Assembly (NCBI GenBank): GCA_000719025.1
Contig: JODP01000009.1
Coordinates: forward strand, 248,001 to 312,000
Reading direction: 5' to 3'
Length of the DNA: 64,000 nucleotides
Source: Kineosporia aurantiaca JCM 3230
GTDB lineage: Bacteria; Actinomycetota; Actinomycetes; Actinomycetales; Kineosporiaceae
This document shows, piece by piece, positions 15,358 through 24,300 of this stretch. A program made the translations under genes and the position numbers. Below the pieces are notes generated by a model. It did no database searches. It saw nothing but the letters and a program-made list of their open reading frames with translations, and had not been told where the DNA came from. Position 1 is the stretch's first letter, and the number at the start of each line of letters is the position of its first letter.

Positions 15358-17235
15358 TCAGAGGCCGAGATCGCCCTCGAACGCGCCCTCTTCGAGCCGG
15401 GACTTGATCGTGCCGAGGAAGCGGGCGGCGTCAGCGCCGTCGACCAGGCGGTGGTCGTAGGACAGCGCCAGGTAGACGATCGAGCGGATACCGATGCTCT
15501 CGGCGCCGTCCTCGTCCTTCACCACGACCGGGCGCTTCACCACGACGCCGGTGCCGAGGATGCCGGTCTGCGGGGTGAACAGGATCGGCGTGTCGAACAG
15601 GGCGCCCCGGCTGCCGGTGTTGGTCAGCGTGAAGGTTCCGCCGGCCAGGTCGTCCGGGCTGAGCTTGTTGGTGCGGGTGCGCTCGGCCAGGTCGACGATC
15701 TTGCGGGCCAGCCCGGCGATGTTCAGGTCGCCCGCGTTCGGGATCACCGGCGCGGTCAGGCCCCGCTCGGCGTCCACGGCAAAGGCCAGGTTCTCCTGAG
15801 CGTGGTACACCACGTTGTCGCCGTCGATGCTGGCGTTCAGCTTCGGGTGCTGCTTCAGCGCCTCGACCGCGGCCAAGGCGAAGAACGGCATGAACGAGAG
15901 CTTTACGCCCTCCCGGGCCAGGAACGCACCCTTGGCCCGGTCCCGCAGCCGCGCGATCTTCGTGACGTCGACCTCGACCACCGAGGTGAGCTGGGCCGAG
16001 GTCTGCAGCGACTCCACCATGCGCTTGGCGATCACCTTGCGCAGGCGGGACATCTTCTCCGTGGTGCCGCGCAGTTCCGAGACCTGGATCGGCTTCGCCG
16101 CCGCCGGAGCGGCCGACGGGGCCGGGGCTGCGGCGGCCGGGGCGGCCTGCGGCTGGGACGCCTGCTCGGCGGCCTGCTTGGCCTTGGCCGCGTCGATCAC
16201 GTCCTGCTTACGGATCCGCCCACCGACTCCGGTGCCGGTGACGGTGGAGAGGTCGACGCCCTGCTCGGAGGCCATCCGGCGGACCAGCGGGGTGACGTAT
16301 CCCGGGCCGTCCGAGGAACCGTTGGCCGAGGCCGGGGGAGCAGCCGGAGCCGCCGGGGCGGGTGCCGCAGCCCGGGCCGGAGCCGGCGCGGGAGCAGCTG
16401 CCGGAGCCGGGGCCGCCGCCGGAGCGGGAGCCGGAGCTGGGGCGGGCGCGGGAGCTGGGGCGGGGGCCGCAGCAGGTGCGGGTGCGGCGGCCGGGGCGGG
16501 AGCGGCCTGAGGAGCGGGGGCCGGCTGGGCGGGAGCAGCGGCCGGGGCCGGTGCGGCGGCCGGGGCCGGTGCGGCGGCCGGGGCGCCGGAGCCGACGATC
16601 GCCAGGGCGGCGCCGACCTCGACCGTCTCGTCCTCGTTGACCAGGATCTTCTGCACCACGCCGGAGACCGGCGAGGGAATCTCGGTGTCGACCTTGTCGG
16701 TCGAGACCTCGAGCAGCGGCTCGTCCACGTCGACCGACTCGCCGACCTGCTTCAGCCAGCGGGTGACGGTGCCCTCGGTGACGCTCTCACCCAGGGCGGG
16801 CATGGAGACCGTGGTCCCCTCATCGCCACCGGCCGAGGCGGCCGAGGCGGGCGCGGAGGCCTCCGGGGCGGCGGGCTGGGCCGGAGCCTGGGGCTGAGCG
16901 GGCTGAGCCGGCGCCGGAGCGGCCTGAGTGGGCTGGGCCGCCGGGGCGGCCTGTTGAGGGGAGGCGGCGGGGGCCTCCGGGGCGGAGCCCGCGCCGGAGC
17001 CGTCCCCGATGATGGCGAGCTGCGCGCCGATGTCCACGGTCTCGTCCTCCGAGACCAGGATCTGCTCGAGCACGCCGGCGAACGGCGACGGGATCTCGGT
17101 GTCGACCTTGTCGGTCGAGACCTCCAGCAGCGGCTCGTCGACCTCGACCCGCTCACCGACCTGCTTGAGCCACCGGGTGACGGTCCCCTCGGTGACGCTC
17201 TCACCCAGTGCGGGCATCTGGACGGAGTCCGACAT
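15358..17235 (-). CDS. sucB: dihydrolipoamide acyltransferase E2 (2-oxoglutarate dehydrogenase type)
   Basis: The E2 core passes acyl groups from E1 via lipoyl-lysine to CoA. Order of domains: lipoyl domain 1 (about 1-80) and lipoyl domain 2 (about 125-200), each with the lipoylation motif STDKVDTEIPSP; a long Ala/Pro linker (about 205-310); a peripheral subunit-binding domain (YVTPLVRRMASEQGVDLS); a second Ala/Pro linker; and the catalytic domain with SYDHRLVDGADAARF, in which His and Asp are catalytic. The ATG at 17235 has GGAGA upstream and puts lipoyl domain 1 at the very N-terminus. Mycobacterial relatives also serve pyruvate dehydrogenase, so the exact complex is uncertain. Confidence 0.94.
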   Translation of the reverse strand: MSDSVQMPALGESVTEGTVTRWLKQVGERVEVDEPLLEVSTDKVDTEIPSPFAGVLEQILVSEDETVDIGAQLAIIGDGSGAGSAPEAPAASPQQAAPAAQPTQAAPAPAQPAQPQAPAQPAAPEASAPASAASAGGDEGTTVSMPALGESVTEGTVTRWLKQVGESVDVDEPLLEVSTDKVDTEIPSPVSGVVQKILVNEDETVEVGAALAIVGSGAPAAAPAPAAAPAPAAAPAQPAPAPQAAPAPAAAPAPAAAPAPAPAPAPAPAPAPAAAPAPAAAPAPAPARAAAPAPAAPAAPPASANGSSDGPGYVTPLVRRMASEQGVDLSTVTGTGVGGRIRKQDVIDAAKAKQAAEQASQPQAAPAAAAPAPSAAPAAAKPIQVSELRGTTEKMSRLRKVIAKRMVESLQTSAQLTSVVEVDVTKIARLRDRAKGAFLAREGVKLSFMPFFALAAVEALKQHPKLNASIDGDNVVYHAQENLAFAVDAERGLTAPVIPNAGDLNIAGLARKIVDLAERTRTNKLSPDDLAGGTFTLTNTGSRGALFDTPILFTPQTGILGTGVVVKRPVVVKDEDGAESIGIRSIVYLALSYDHRLVDGADAARFLGTIKSRLEEGAFEGDLGL

Positions 17236-17400
17236 CTGTTCTCCGCTCTCCTTCATGGTTCGTCGGCGTCATGGGCGCCGGGGCGCTGGCTTGGTCAACC
17301 GCTCGGCATTCTGGAGGAGCGGGTACATCGGGTGGTGCGGGTTCAGGGGCCGCACCGGCACGAACTATGCCGGACGTCCCCACCCCGCAGTTCGGAAAAC

Positions 17401-18786
17401 TCAGGCATGGGCATGAAGAGGCTTGCCGGCCAGGGCGAGGTGCGCCTCACCGAGCGCCTCGTTCTGCGTCGGGTGGGCGTGCACCAGCTGGGCGACCTCT
17501 TCCGGGAAAGCCTCCCAGTTCACGATCAGCTGGCCCTCCCCGATGAGTTCGCCGACCCGCGCGCCGACCATGTGTACACCCAGCACCGGCCCGTCCTTGC
17601 GGCGGACCAGCTTGACGAAGCCGGCGGTGGCCAGGATCTGGCTCTTGCCGTTGCCCGCCGAGTTGTAGTCGTAGGTCTGCACGTCGTCGCCGTACTGCTC
17701 GCGGGCCTGGGCCTCGGTCAGGCCGACCGAGGCCACCTCCGGGTCGCAGTACGTGACCCGGGGGACACCGGACTCGATCAGCGGAGCCGGGTTCAGCCCG
17801 GCGATCTCCTCGGCGGCGATGATGCCCTGGGCGAAGCCACGGTGCGCGAGCTGAAGGCCGGGCACGATGTCGCCGACGGCGAACACCCCCGGCACGTTAG
17901 TCCGCTGCCGCTCGTCGGTCAGCACGAAGCCCCGCTCCATCTTCACCCCCGCCTCCTGGTAGCCGAAGCCGTCCGCGTTCGGGCCGCGCCCGACCGCGAC
18001 CAGCAGCAGATCCGCCCGCAGGGTGTCGCCGGATTCCAGCGTGACGGTGACCCCGTCGGCGTCCTGCTCGGCCCCGGCGAACCGGATCCCCGTCCTGAAC
18101 GCTATGCCACGCTTGCGGAACGCGCGCTCGAGGGCCTTCGAGGAGGCCGTGTCCTCCGCCGGCACGAGCCGCGGCAGGGCCTCGACGATCGTCACGTCGG
18201 CGCCGAAAGACCGCCACACGCTGGCGAACTCGACGCCGATGACGCCGCCGCCGAGCACGATCACGCTCTTCGGCACGACGTCCAGGGTGAGCGCCTGGTC
18301 GCTGGTGATGATCCGGCCACCGACCTCCAGGCCGGGCAGCGTGCGGGCGTACGAGCCGGTCGCCAGGATCACGTTGCGGCCGGTGTAGCGGGTGCCGCCC
18401 ACGTCCACCGTGTCCGGTGCGACCAGCCGGCCCTCGCCCTCGACGTAGGTGATCTTGGCCGCGGCGATCAGACCCTGCAGGCCCTTGTAGAGCCGGGCGA
18501 CCACGCCGTCCTTGTACTTGTGCACGCCCGGCAGGTCGATCGACTCAAGACTGGCCTTGACCCCGAAGCGCTCGCTCTCGCGGGCCGTGTCGGCCACCTC
18601 GGCAGCATGCAACAGAGCCTTGGTGGGGATGCAGCCCCGGTGCAGGCAGACCCCGCCGACCTTGTCCTTCTCGATGAGAACCACGTCGAGTCCGAGCTGG
18701 GAGGCACGCAGTGCCGCGGCATAACCGCCGCTGCCGCCTCCGAGGATCACGACATCGTGAATCTGACCGGGGCCGGTCTCCGACAC
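17401..18786 (-). CDS. lpdA: dihydrolipoyl dehydrogenase (E3)
   Basis: Flavoenzyme that reoxidises dihydrolipoyl groups on E2 and H proteins, forming NADH. Signatures: FAD motif VVILGGGSGGYAAALRA, redox disulfide GGVCLHRGCIPTK, NAD motif SVIVLGGGVIGVEFAS, FAD motif FAVGDIVPGLQLAHRGF, and catalytic HAHPTQNEA near the C-terminus. The 461-residue length from GTG 18786 (AGGGAG upstream) is typical; an ATG 24 bp further up is possible. It sits 165 bp upstream of sucB on the same strand, and the gap holds only a weak hairpin (17334-17356). Confidence 0.95.
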   Translation of the reverse strand: MSETGPGQIHDVVILGGGSGGYAAALRASQLGLDVVLIEKDKVGGVCLHRGCIPTKALLHAAEVADTARESERFGVKASLESIDLPGVHKYKDGVVARLYKGLQGLIAAAKITYVEGEGRLVAPDTVDVGGTRYTGRNVILATGSYARTLPGLEVGGRIITSDQALTLDVVPKSVIVLGGGVIGVEFASVWRSFGADVTIVEALPRLVPAEDTASSKALERAFRKRGIAFRTGIRFAGAEQDADGVTVTLESGDTLRADLLLVAVGRGPNADGFGYQEAGVKMERGFVLTDERQRTNVPGVFAVGDIVPGLQLAHRGFAQGIIAAEEIAGLNPAPLIESGVPRVTYCDPEVASVGLTEAQAREQYGDDVQTYDYNSAGNGKSQILATAGFVKLVRRKDGPVLGVHMVGARVGELIGEGQLIVNWEAFPEEVAQLVHAHPTQNEALGEAHLALAGKPLHAHA

Positions 18787-18979
18787 CTGGGTGCTCCCTC
18801 GCGTCTCCACGCCACCGGCGCCCTGGTTGCCGGTGAGCCTCCGACCATCCTGTCACCCCGGCCGTGGGGGGTCACGTCCGATCCGGCGTGGCCCGACCGC
18901 GTCATTCGTCACGTCAGCGAGTCGTGCGCCACAAATCCGGCGGTCCGGACCGCACCGGACGCCCGGATCTGCGGCCCTT

Positions 18980-19047
18980 GGGAACCCAGCAGAATGCGTC
19001 GGGAACGGGCAGGACCCGGGAACCCGCCGCCGGAATACGCCGGGAAC
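18980..19047. repeat. four direct GGGAAC motifs
   Basis: GGGAAC occurs at 18980, 19001, 19018 and 19042, spaced 17-24 bp, in the 343-bp gap between lpdA and the following divergent gene. GGAAC is the core of many ECF-sigma -35 elements, but no matching -10 series was recognised. No gene was seen in this gap (18787-19129). Confidence 0.35.
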
Positions 19048-19129
19048 GCGCCGGGACGGGGCATCGTTGATGCTGGGAGAAATGGTGGAGAGTTGGCTGA
19101 TCAACTCCGGCCGATGAGGGAGGTGGCGG

Positions 19130-19498
19130 ATGGGCTGGTTCTCACGGCGCAGGCCCGCTCCGCCTGAGGGGCGCGCCGAGCAGCGGGCCGAGGTGAACCG
19201 GGTGCGCGAGCACCTGGAACAGTTCGTCCAGACCAGACGGGGAGTCGAGGCGTTCGTCGAGCCCGCCACGACGATGAACCCGCCGACGGTCCTGCTGATC
19301 GCCTCGACAGGGGAATGGACAAGACGGCGGGTGCCGCACCCGGGGGTGCTGCGCGAGTTGTCCGAGCGCCTGATGATCCCGGTCTACGACATCCAGCAGG
19401 TGGGCTACCCGCAGCGGATGCGGGACTGGAACGCCCGGGCCAAGCGGGGCGAACCGCAGCCGGTGGAGGACATCGAGCTGCCGCCCTGGCCCAACTGA
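19130..19498 (+). CDS. conserved hypothetical protein
   Basis: A 122-residue soluble protein starting MGWFSRRRPAPPEGR, with a basic N-terminus, no membrane segment, and a conserved-looking core PPTVLLIASTGEWTRRRVPH. A strong AGGGAGG site precedes the ATG. I recognise it only as a small actinobacterial protein often seen next to pepA. No function can be assigned. It converges on pepA across a shared terminator. Confidence 0.7.
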   Translation: MGWFSRRRPAPPEGRAEQRAEVNRVREHLEQFVQTRRGVEAFVEPATTMNPPTVLLIASTGEWTRRRVPHPGVLRELSERLMIPVYDIQQVGYPQRMRDWNARAKRGEPQPVEDIELPPWPN

Positions 19499-19514
19499 AA
19501 CGAGCTGACAGCGA

Positions 19515-19562
19515 TGAGGACGCACGACTGACTCCCGAAACCGGGCCGGTCGTGCGTCCTCA
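19515..19562. terminator. bidirectional terminator
   Basis: A perfect 14-bp stem (arms 19515-19528 and 19549-19562) lies between the convergent hypothetical gene and pepA. The loop of 20 bases contains a second short stem. Confidence 0.75.
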
Positions 19563-19583
19563 ATCAGAAAACCACCACGGCCC

Positions 19584-21092
19584 TCAGGCCAGGGGCCGGA
19601 CCGCCAGTGACTCGCAGAGCGCCACCATGGTGCGGACGCCGTGCCCGGTACCCCCGGTCGGCGTGTACCCGTAGGCGGATCCGCCGTTGAACGCCGGCCC
19701 GGCGATGTCCAAGTGCGCCCACGGAACCTGCGCCCCGTCGTCCGTCGAGGGCACGAACTCCTTCAGGAACAGCCCGGCGACCAGCATGCCGCCGAACCGC
19801 TCACCGATGTTGGCGATGTCGGCGACCTTCGAGTCCATGCTGGAGCGCAGCTCCGGCGGCAGCGGCATCGGCCAGAAAGCCTCCCCGGCCTCACCCGCCA
19901 CCCTCTGCACCAGCGTCCTCAGACCGTCGTTGTTCGACATGATCGCCGAGGTCCGCGAGCCGAGCGCGACCATCTGAGCCCCGGTCAGCGTCGCGATGTC
20001 GACGATCACGTCCGGGTTCGTCTCGCCGGCCGCGACGATCGCGTCGGCCAGCACCAGGCGTCCTTCGGCATCGGTGTTCAGCACCTCGACGGTGCGCCCA
20101 CCGCGGATGGTGATCACGTCGGACGGACGCTGCGCGGTGCCCGAGGGCATGTTCTCGGCCAGTGCCATCCAGCCGGTGACCTGGACCGGAAGGCCCAGCT
20201 CGGCGATCGCGGCGACCGAGTGCAGCACGGCTGCGGCCCCGGACATGTCGCTCTTCATCTCGTCCATGTTGGCCGCGGGCTTGATCGAGATCCCGCCGGA
20301 GTCGAACGTGATGCCCTTGCCGATCAGCGCGACGTGGGTTTTCGCCCCGGCCGGCTTGTACTCCAGCTTGACCAGGCGGGGCGGCCGCGAGGAACCCTGC
20401 CCGACCGCGATCAGGCCGCCGTACCCACCCCGCACCAGCTTCTTCTCGTCCAGCACGGTCACCGTGACCGGCAGGTCCTTGACCACGCGCTGAGCGTCCT
20501 CGGCGAACTGCGCCGGGAACAGGTCGAGCGGAGCAGCGTTGATCAGGTCGCGGGTGCCGTGCACCGCGTCGGCCAGTACCTTCGCGCGACGGATCCCGAC
20601 CCGAGCGGCGGTGTTCGCGGCGGCCGGAGCCGACACCACAATCGTGCCCACCGGGTTCTTGCCGGAGCCGTTGCTGCGGTAACGGTTGTACGTGTAGGCG
20701 CCGAACAGCGCGCCCTCGGCCACCGCCGTGACCTCTTCACCGGTAGTGGTGGGTAGGCCGAACACGACCTTGCCCAGCCCGGCCAGTTCACGGGTAGCAG
20801 CACCAGCGGCGCGGCGCAGCACCTCGAGGTCGATCTCGCGCACCGGGCCGAGGCCGACCAGGACCACCGACTTGGCCGATACCCCAGGAACGGCCGGGAT
20901 CCGGTGCAGCGTTTCCTTGGCCCCGGTCGCGCCCACCACCTTCACCGCCTGGGTCAGCGCTGTGCGCACCGGCGCGGGCAGGGCCTGCGCACCGGCGACC
21001 ACCGCCCCGGAGGCATTGGTTCCTACCCCGATGACCAGGGCATCGGCGGACTGACTGACGGCGTCCTTGGCTGTGACACTAAGCGTGGGCAA
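19584..21092 (-). CDS. pepA: leucyl aminopeptidase (M17)
   Basis: A two-metal aminopeptidase of 502 residues that removes N-terminal residues from peptides in the cytoplasm. The C-terminal catalytic domain shows GKGITFDSGGISIKPAANM (metal-ligand Lys and Asp) and the M17 signature NTDAEGRLVLADA. The less conserved N-terminal macro-like domain is about 160 residues. Start ATG at 21092. The gene diverges from gcvT across 125 bp. Confidence 0.95.
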   Translation of the reverse strand: MPTLSVTAKDAVSQSADALVIGVGTNASGAVVAGAQALPAPVRTALTQAVKVVGATGAKETLHRIPAVPGVSAKSVVLVGLGPVREIDLEVLRRAAGAATRELAGLGKVVFGLPTTTGEEVTAVAEGALFGAYTYNRYRSNGSGKNPVGTIVVSAPAAANTAARVGIRRAKVLADAVHGTRDLINAAPLDLFPAQFAEDAQRVVKDLPVTVTVLDEKKLVRGGYGGLIAVGQGSSRPPRLVKLEYKPAGAKTHVALIGKGITFDSGGISIKPAANMDEMKSDMSGAAAVLHSVAAIAELGLPVQVTGWMALAENMPSGTAQRPSDVITIRGGRTVEVLNTDAEGRLVLADAIVAAGETNPDVIVDIATLTGAQMVALGSRTSAIMSNNDGLRTLVQRVAGEAGEAFWPMPLPPELRSSMDSKVADIANIGERFGGMLVAGLFLKEFVPSTDDGAQVPWAHLDIAGPAFNGGSAYGYTPTGGTGHGVRTMVALCESLAVRPLA

Positions 21093-21217
21093 CGAGAATC
21101 CTTCGACGTCAACGGGCTGACGCAGGCGATCCTAGGCCCGTCTACGGGAAACCCGCAGAACCTGCGGGATAGCGTTGGGCCGCCCACACGCATCCGATCA
21201 CGGGGAAGGGTCCTGCC

Positions 21218-22362
21218 ATGCCCGACGCACCATCGTTGCCGGACGACCAGACGGACCAGACGACGTTGCGGCGGACCCCGCTGTACGAGCGGCACCTGGC
21301 CCTGGGCGCCAAGATGGCCGACTTCGGGGGCTGGGAGATGCCGATCGAGTACGCGGCCGGGGGAGTGCTGAAGGAGCACGAGGCGGTCCGCGAGCGGGTC
21401 GGCGTCTTCGACGTCAGCCACCTGGGCAAGATCGAGGTCAGAGGGCCTGACGCGGTCGGTTTCGTGAACGACCATCTGACCAATGACCTGCGACGGATCG
21501 GTCCGGGGCAGGCGCAGTACACCCTCTGCTGCGACCCCGAGACCGGTGGAGTGATCGACGATCTGATCGTTTACATCCGCTCGGAGGACGACGTTCTGCT
21601 GGTTCCGAACGCGGCTAACTGCGCTGAGGTCGCACGGCGGTTGATCGCGGCGGCACCGGCTGGTCTGGAGATCAGCGACCGTCACGACGGGTACGGCGTC
21701 ATCGCGGTGCAGGGCACCCGTTCGGACGAGACGCTGGCCGCGCTCGGGCTTCCGGCGGGGCACGAGTACATGAGCTTCGTAGACGTGATCTGGCAGGGGC
21801 TGCCGCTGATCGTCTGCCGTACGGGCTATACCGGCGAACGCGGCTACGAACTGCTGCCGGCCTGGGAAGTCACCCCCGCGCTGTGGGATCGACTGCTGGA
21901 GGCGGCAGCAGAGTGGGACGGGTTGCCGTGTGGTCTGGGCTCCCGCGACACATTGCGTACCGAGATGGGCTACTCGCTGCACGGGCATGAGCTGACCCCG
22001 GAAATCACACCGGTTCAGGCTCGACTGGGCTGGGCGATCGGCTGGAAGAAGCCACGCTTCTGGGGTCGCGACGTGTTGCTCGCCGAGAAGGAAGCCGGGC
22101 CGCGTCGCACCGCTCGCGGTCTGCTGGCGCTAGGTAGGGGCGTTCCGCGGGGGACATGGATGTGCTGGACGCGGATGGAAAAGTGGTGGGGCGCACCACG
22201 TCGGGCACGTTCTCGCCCACTCTCAAACAGGGCATCGCGCTGGGCCTGCTTGACCCGTCGGTGCCGGAGGGCGCGGAGGTTTCCGTCTCGATCAGGGGAC
22301 GCTTGCTGGCCTGCAAGGTGGTTCGCCCACCTTTCGTCGAGGTGGCGACCCGGGAGAATTAG
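21218..22362 (+). pseudogene. gcvT: aminomethyltransferase (glycine cleavage T protein), frameshifted
   Basis: GcvT transfers the methylene group of aminomethyl-lipoyl H protein to tetrahydrofolate. Codons 1-310 read well from ATG 21218 (FGGWEMPIEYAAGG, RTGYTGERGYELLPAWE, GLGSRDTLRTEMGYSLHG). At the run of five G at 22149-22153 the sense moves to the frame one base earlier and resumes as MDVLDADGKVVGRTTSG then FSPTLKQGIALGLLD, ending at the TAG at 22360-22362. Joined, the protein would be about 381 residues, normal for GcvT. As written, the first frame runs on out of register into the region antisense to cobS. A one-base loss in the G run is the simplest cause: real mutation, sequence error or, less likely, frameshifting. 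Confidence 0.92.
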
Positions 22363-22371
22363 GGACGCTGG

Positions 22372-23205
22372 TCAGGACGCGGCGATCAGGGCCAGTAAGG
22401 CGACGGCGGCCCCGATCTCCACTCCGGCGCCGATGATGTCGCCGGTGATCCCGCCCAGGCGGGTCGTCGCGCGGTTCGCCAGGACGACGGCGGCCAGTCC
22501 GGTGGTGACGACGGCCACCGGACCGGCCCACCAGGGAAGGCCCGCCGCCCAGCCGGCCAGGGCAGTGACGAGCGTGGTGCCCAGAACCGAGGCGGCGGCC
22601 AGAGCCGTGGGCACCGATCCGGCGACCATGGCCCCCAGACCCTCGGGCCGCGCCGAGGGCACCCCGGACCGGCAGATCACCGGGATCGCCACCCGGGCGA
22701 TCACCGCCACGCTGACCACCACGAACGTCGCCGCCAGATCGCCCACCCAGCCGTTCGACTGGTTTAGCCGGGCCATCACGAGAACCTGGTTCAGCGCAGT
22801 GACCTGCAGCATCAGCACGAGCACGAGCATCCCGGCCCCGGCGGGTCCGGTGTTGCCGCGCCGCATCACGTCGAGGGCCTTGGCCCGGTCGTAGCTCGCG
22901 GTGAAACCGTCGGCCGTGTCGGCCAGGCCGTCCAGATGCAGGCCCCGGGTGGCCAGCGCGAAGACCGCGACCACCAGAACGGCCACGACCAGCGAGGTGA
23001 TCCCGAGGCGGATCGCGACGAACGCCACCAGCCAGCCGGCCAACCCCGGCACGATCCCGGCCAGCGGGGCCAGTGCCATCGCCTGGCCCGGGACCGGGGG
23101 AGTGACGGTGCTGGGGGCGGGCACCGGGAACGCGGTCAGCGTGCCGAACGCGAGCCTCAGGGCATTGCCGGAAGCGGGCCGAGGCGAGTTCTCAGGAACG
23201 GCCAT
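22372..23205 (-). CDS. cobS: adenosylcobinamide-GDP ribazoletransferase (cobalamin synthase)
   Basis: Membrane enzyme that joins adenosylcobinamide-GDP and alpha-ribazole to form the lower loop of cobalamin. The 277-residue protein begins AVPENSPRPASGNALRLAF after the ATG at 23205 and has about seven hydrophobic helices. The CobS hallmark GLHLDGLADTADGF (acidic metal-binding loop) is present. The ATG is 14 bp inside the end of cobT; an in-frame GTG at 23217 is an alternative. Last gene of cobU-cobT-cobS. Confidence 0.93.
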   Translation of the reverse strand: MAVPENSPRPASGNALRLAFGTLTAFPVPAPSTVTPPVPGQAMALAPLAGIVPGLAGWLVAFVAIRLGITSLVVAVLVVAVFALATRGLHLDGLADTADGFTASYDRAKALDVMRRGNTGPAGAGMLVLVLMLQVTALNQVLVMARLNQSNGWVGDLAATFVVVSVAVIARVAIPVICRSGVPSARPEGLGAMVAGSVPTALAAASVLGTTLVTALAGWAAGLPWWAGPVAVVTTGLAAVVLANRATTRLGGITGDIIGAGVEIGAAVALLALIAAS

Positions 23206-24295
23206 CAGGCTGGCCACCGCTGCCCGGTTCGACATCTGGTTCGACATCGGGCTCGGGATCCGGCTGATCGCGGTCCTCCACCTGGAAATCGGCATCATCC
23301 ACCGGCACCGACTCGAAGACCACCGAATCGCCCGCCACCTCGGCCGCTTCGACGGCGTCGGCCGCCCCGTCGAGCTCGGCCGCGTCCGCCTCCTCCTGAT
23401 ACCCGTTGTCGCCCTCGTCGGGATTGCGGTCCCGAGACCGCAGCAGCGCAGTCTCCAGCAACTGCAGCGCGAACCGGGCGCCGACCCCGTCCCCGTCGTC
23501 CAACCCCAGATCGGTGACCGCGGTCAGGCGCAGCTCCTCGAGGATCCGCCGGACCAGCCCGGCCCGGCCCGAGTCGGCCGCGATCCACCAGCTGCGCGAC
23601 GCCGGGGCCAGCCGGGCGGCCAGCAGGGCGCAGGTCGTGGCGACCGGACCGTCCAGGATCGCCGGAGTGCGCCGGGCCGCGGCCTGAAGCAGCAGCCCGG
23701 TGCCGGCCAGCAGCTCACGGTGCTCCAGCAGATACAGCAGCCGGTACAGGTCCTTGCGGTCGCCGCGCACCTGCTTCAGACCGTCCCGGATCCGGGTCAC
23801 CCGGGCGATCCACTCCTGGTCGCTCTGGTCCGGCCCCGGCCAGCCCGCCGCCTCGACCGCGTCCAGCCCGAGCACCTGGGCGGCGGCCACCTGCCAGGTC
23901 ACCTCGTCGTCGGGCACCGGGATGCTGAGCAGGAGCAGATCCGTGCCGTCGTCCACCGCGTCGTCCGCAGTGGCGACGCCCCAGTCCAGCGCGTCTTCCG
24001 GGTCGCGGGGGGCGGTGAAGCGGTGCAGCACGACCTCTGAGCGCACCGGCCCGGCCGCGCCGGTGTGCGGCAGCCAGAAGTGCTCAACCCGCTGCGGCGC
24101 CGGCTTGCCGCCACTGCTGACCCCACCGACCCCGCCGATTCCGGACCACCACCGGGCCAGCTCGTCCAGCCGGTCTCCGCCGGGGGTGGGCACGCCGTTG
24201 CGAGGGCGCGCCCGTAGACCGCCCGACGTTCCCTCCGGCGTGGTGACGAGAGCCGCGATCCGGGTGAGTTCTTCCTCCAGCACGGCGCCCATCAT
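23192..24295 (-). CDS. cobT: divergent CobT-like phosphoribosyltransferase
   Basis: CobT makes alpha-ribazole phosphate from nicotinate mononucleotide and dimethylbenzimidazole. The 367-residue protein keeps the CobT-like segments LLLQAAARRTPAILDGPVAT and ILEELRLTAVTDLG, and lies between cobU and cobS. It differs from typical CobT: the usual GEGTG active-site motif reads GDGVG (Asp269 in place of the catalytic Glu), and the GNTTAAA loop is not recognisable (DDEVTWQVAAAQ instead). An acidic tail of about 70 residues follows. The ATG at 24295 lies 5 bp after the cobU stop. Confidence 0.8.
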   Translation of the reverse strand: MMGAVLEEELTRIAALVTTPEGTSGGLRARPRNGVPTPGGDRLDELARWWSGIGGVGGVSSGGKPAPQRVEHFWLPHTGAAGPVRSEVVLHRFTAPRDPEDALDWGVATADDAVDDGTDLLLLSIPVPDDEVTWQVAAAQVLGLDAVEAAGWPGPDQSDQEWIARVTRIRDGLKQVRGDRKDLYRLLYLLEHRELLAGTGLLLQAAARRTPAILDGPVATTCALLAARLAPASRSWWIAADSGRAGLVRRILEELRLTAVTDLGLDDGDGVGARFALQLLETALLRSRDRNPDEGDNGYQEEADAAELDGAADAVEAAEVAGDSVVFESVPVDDADFQVEDRDQPDPEPDVEPDVEPGSGGQPDGRS

Positions 24296-24300
24296 GACGG

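Noticed and set aside
15154..19167. Open frame of more than 1,300 codons on the + strand across sucB and lpdA
   Set aside because: It is the antisense of two certain genes. High GC and the Ala/Pro repeats of SucB keep the opposite frame open. The translation is low-complexity Gly/Arg/Ser.
21093..21217. Glycine riboswitch before gcvT
   Set aside because: The 125-bp gap lacks the conserved tandem aptamer motifs.
22149..22153. Programmed -1 frameshift in gcvT
   Set aside because: A G run can slip, but there is no known frameshifting in gcvT and no clear downstream stimulatory structure was identified. A missing base is simpler.
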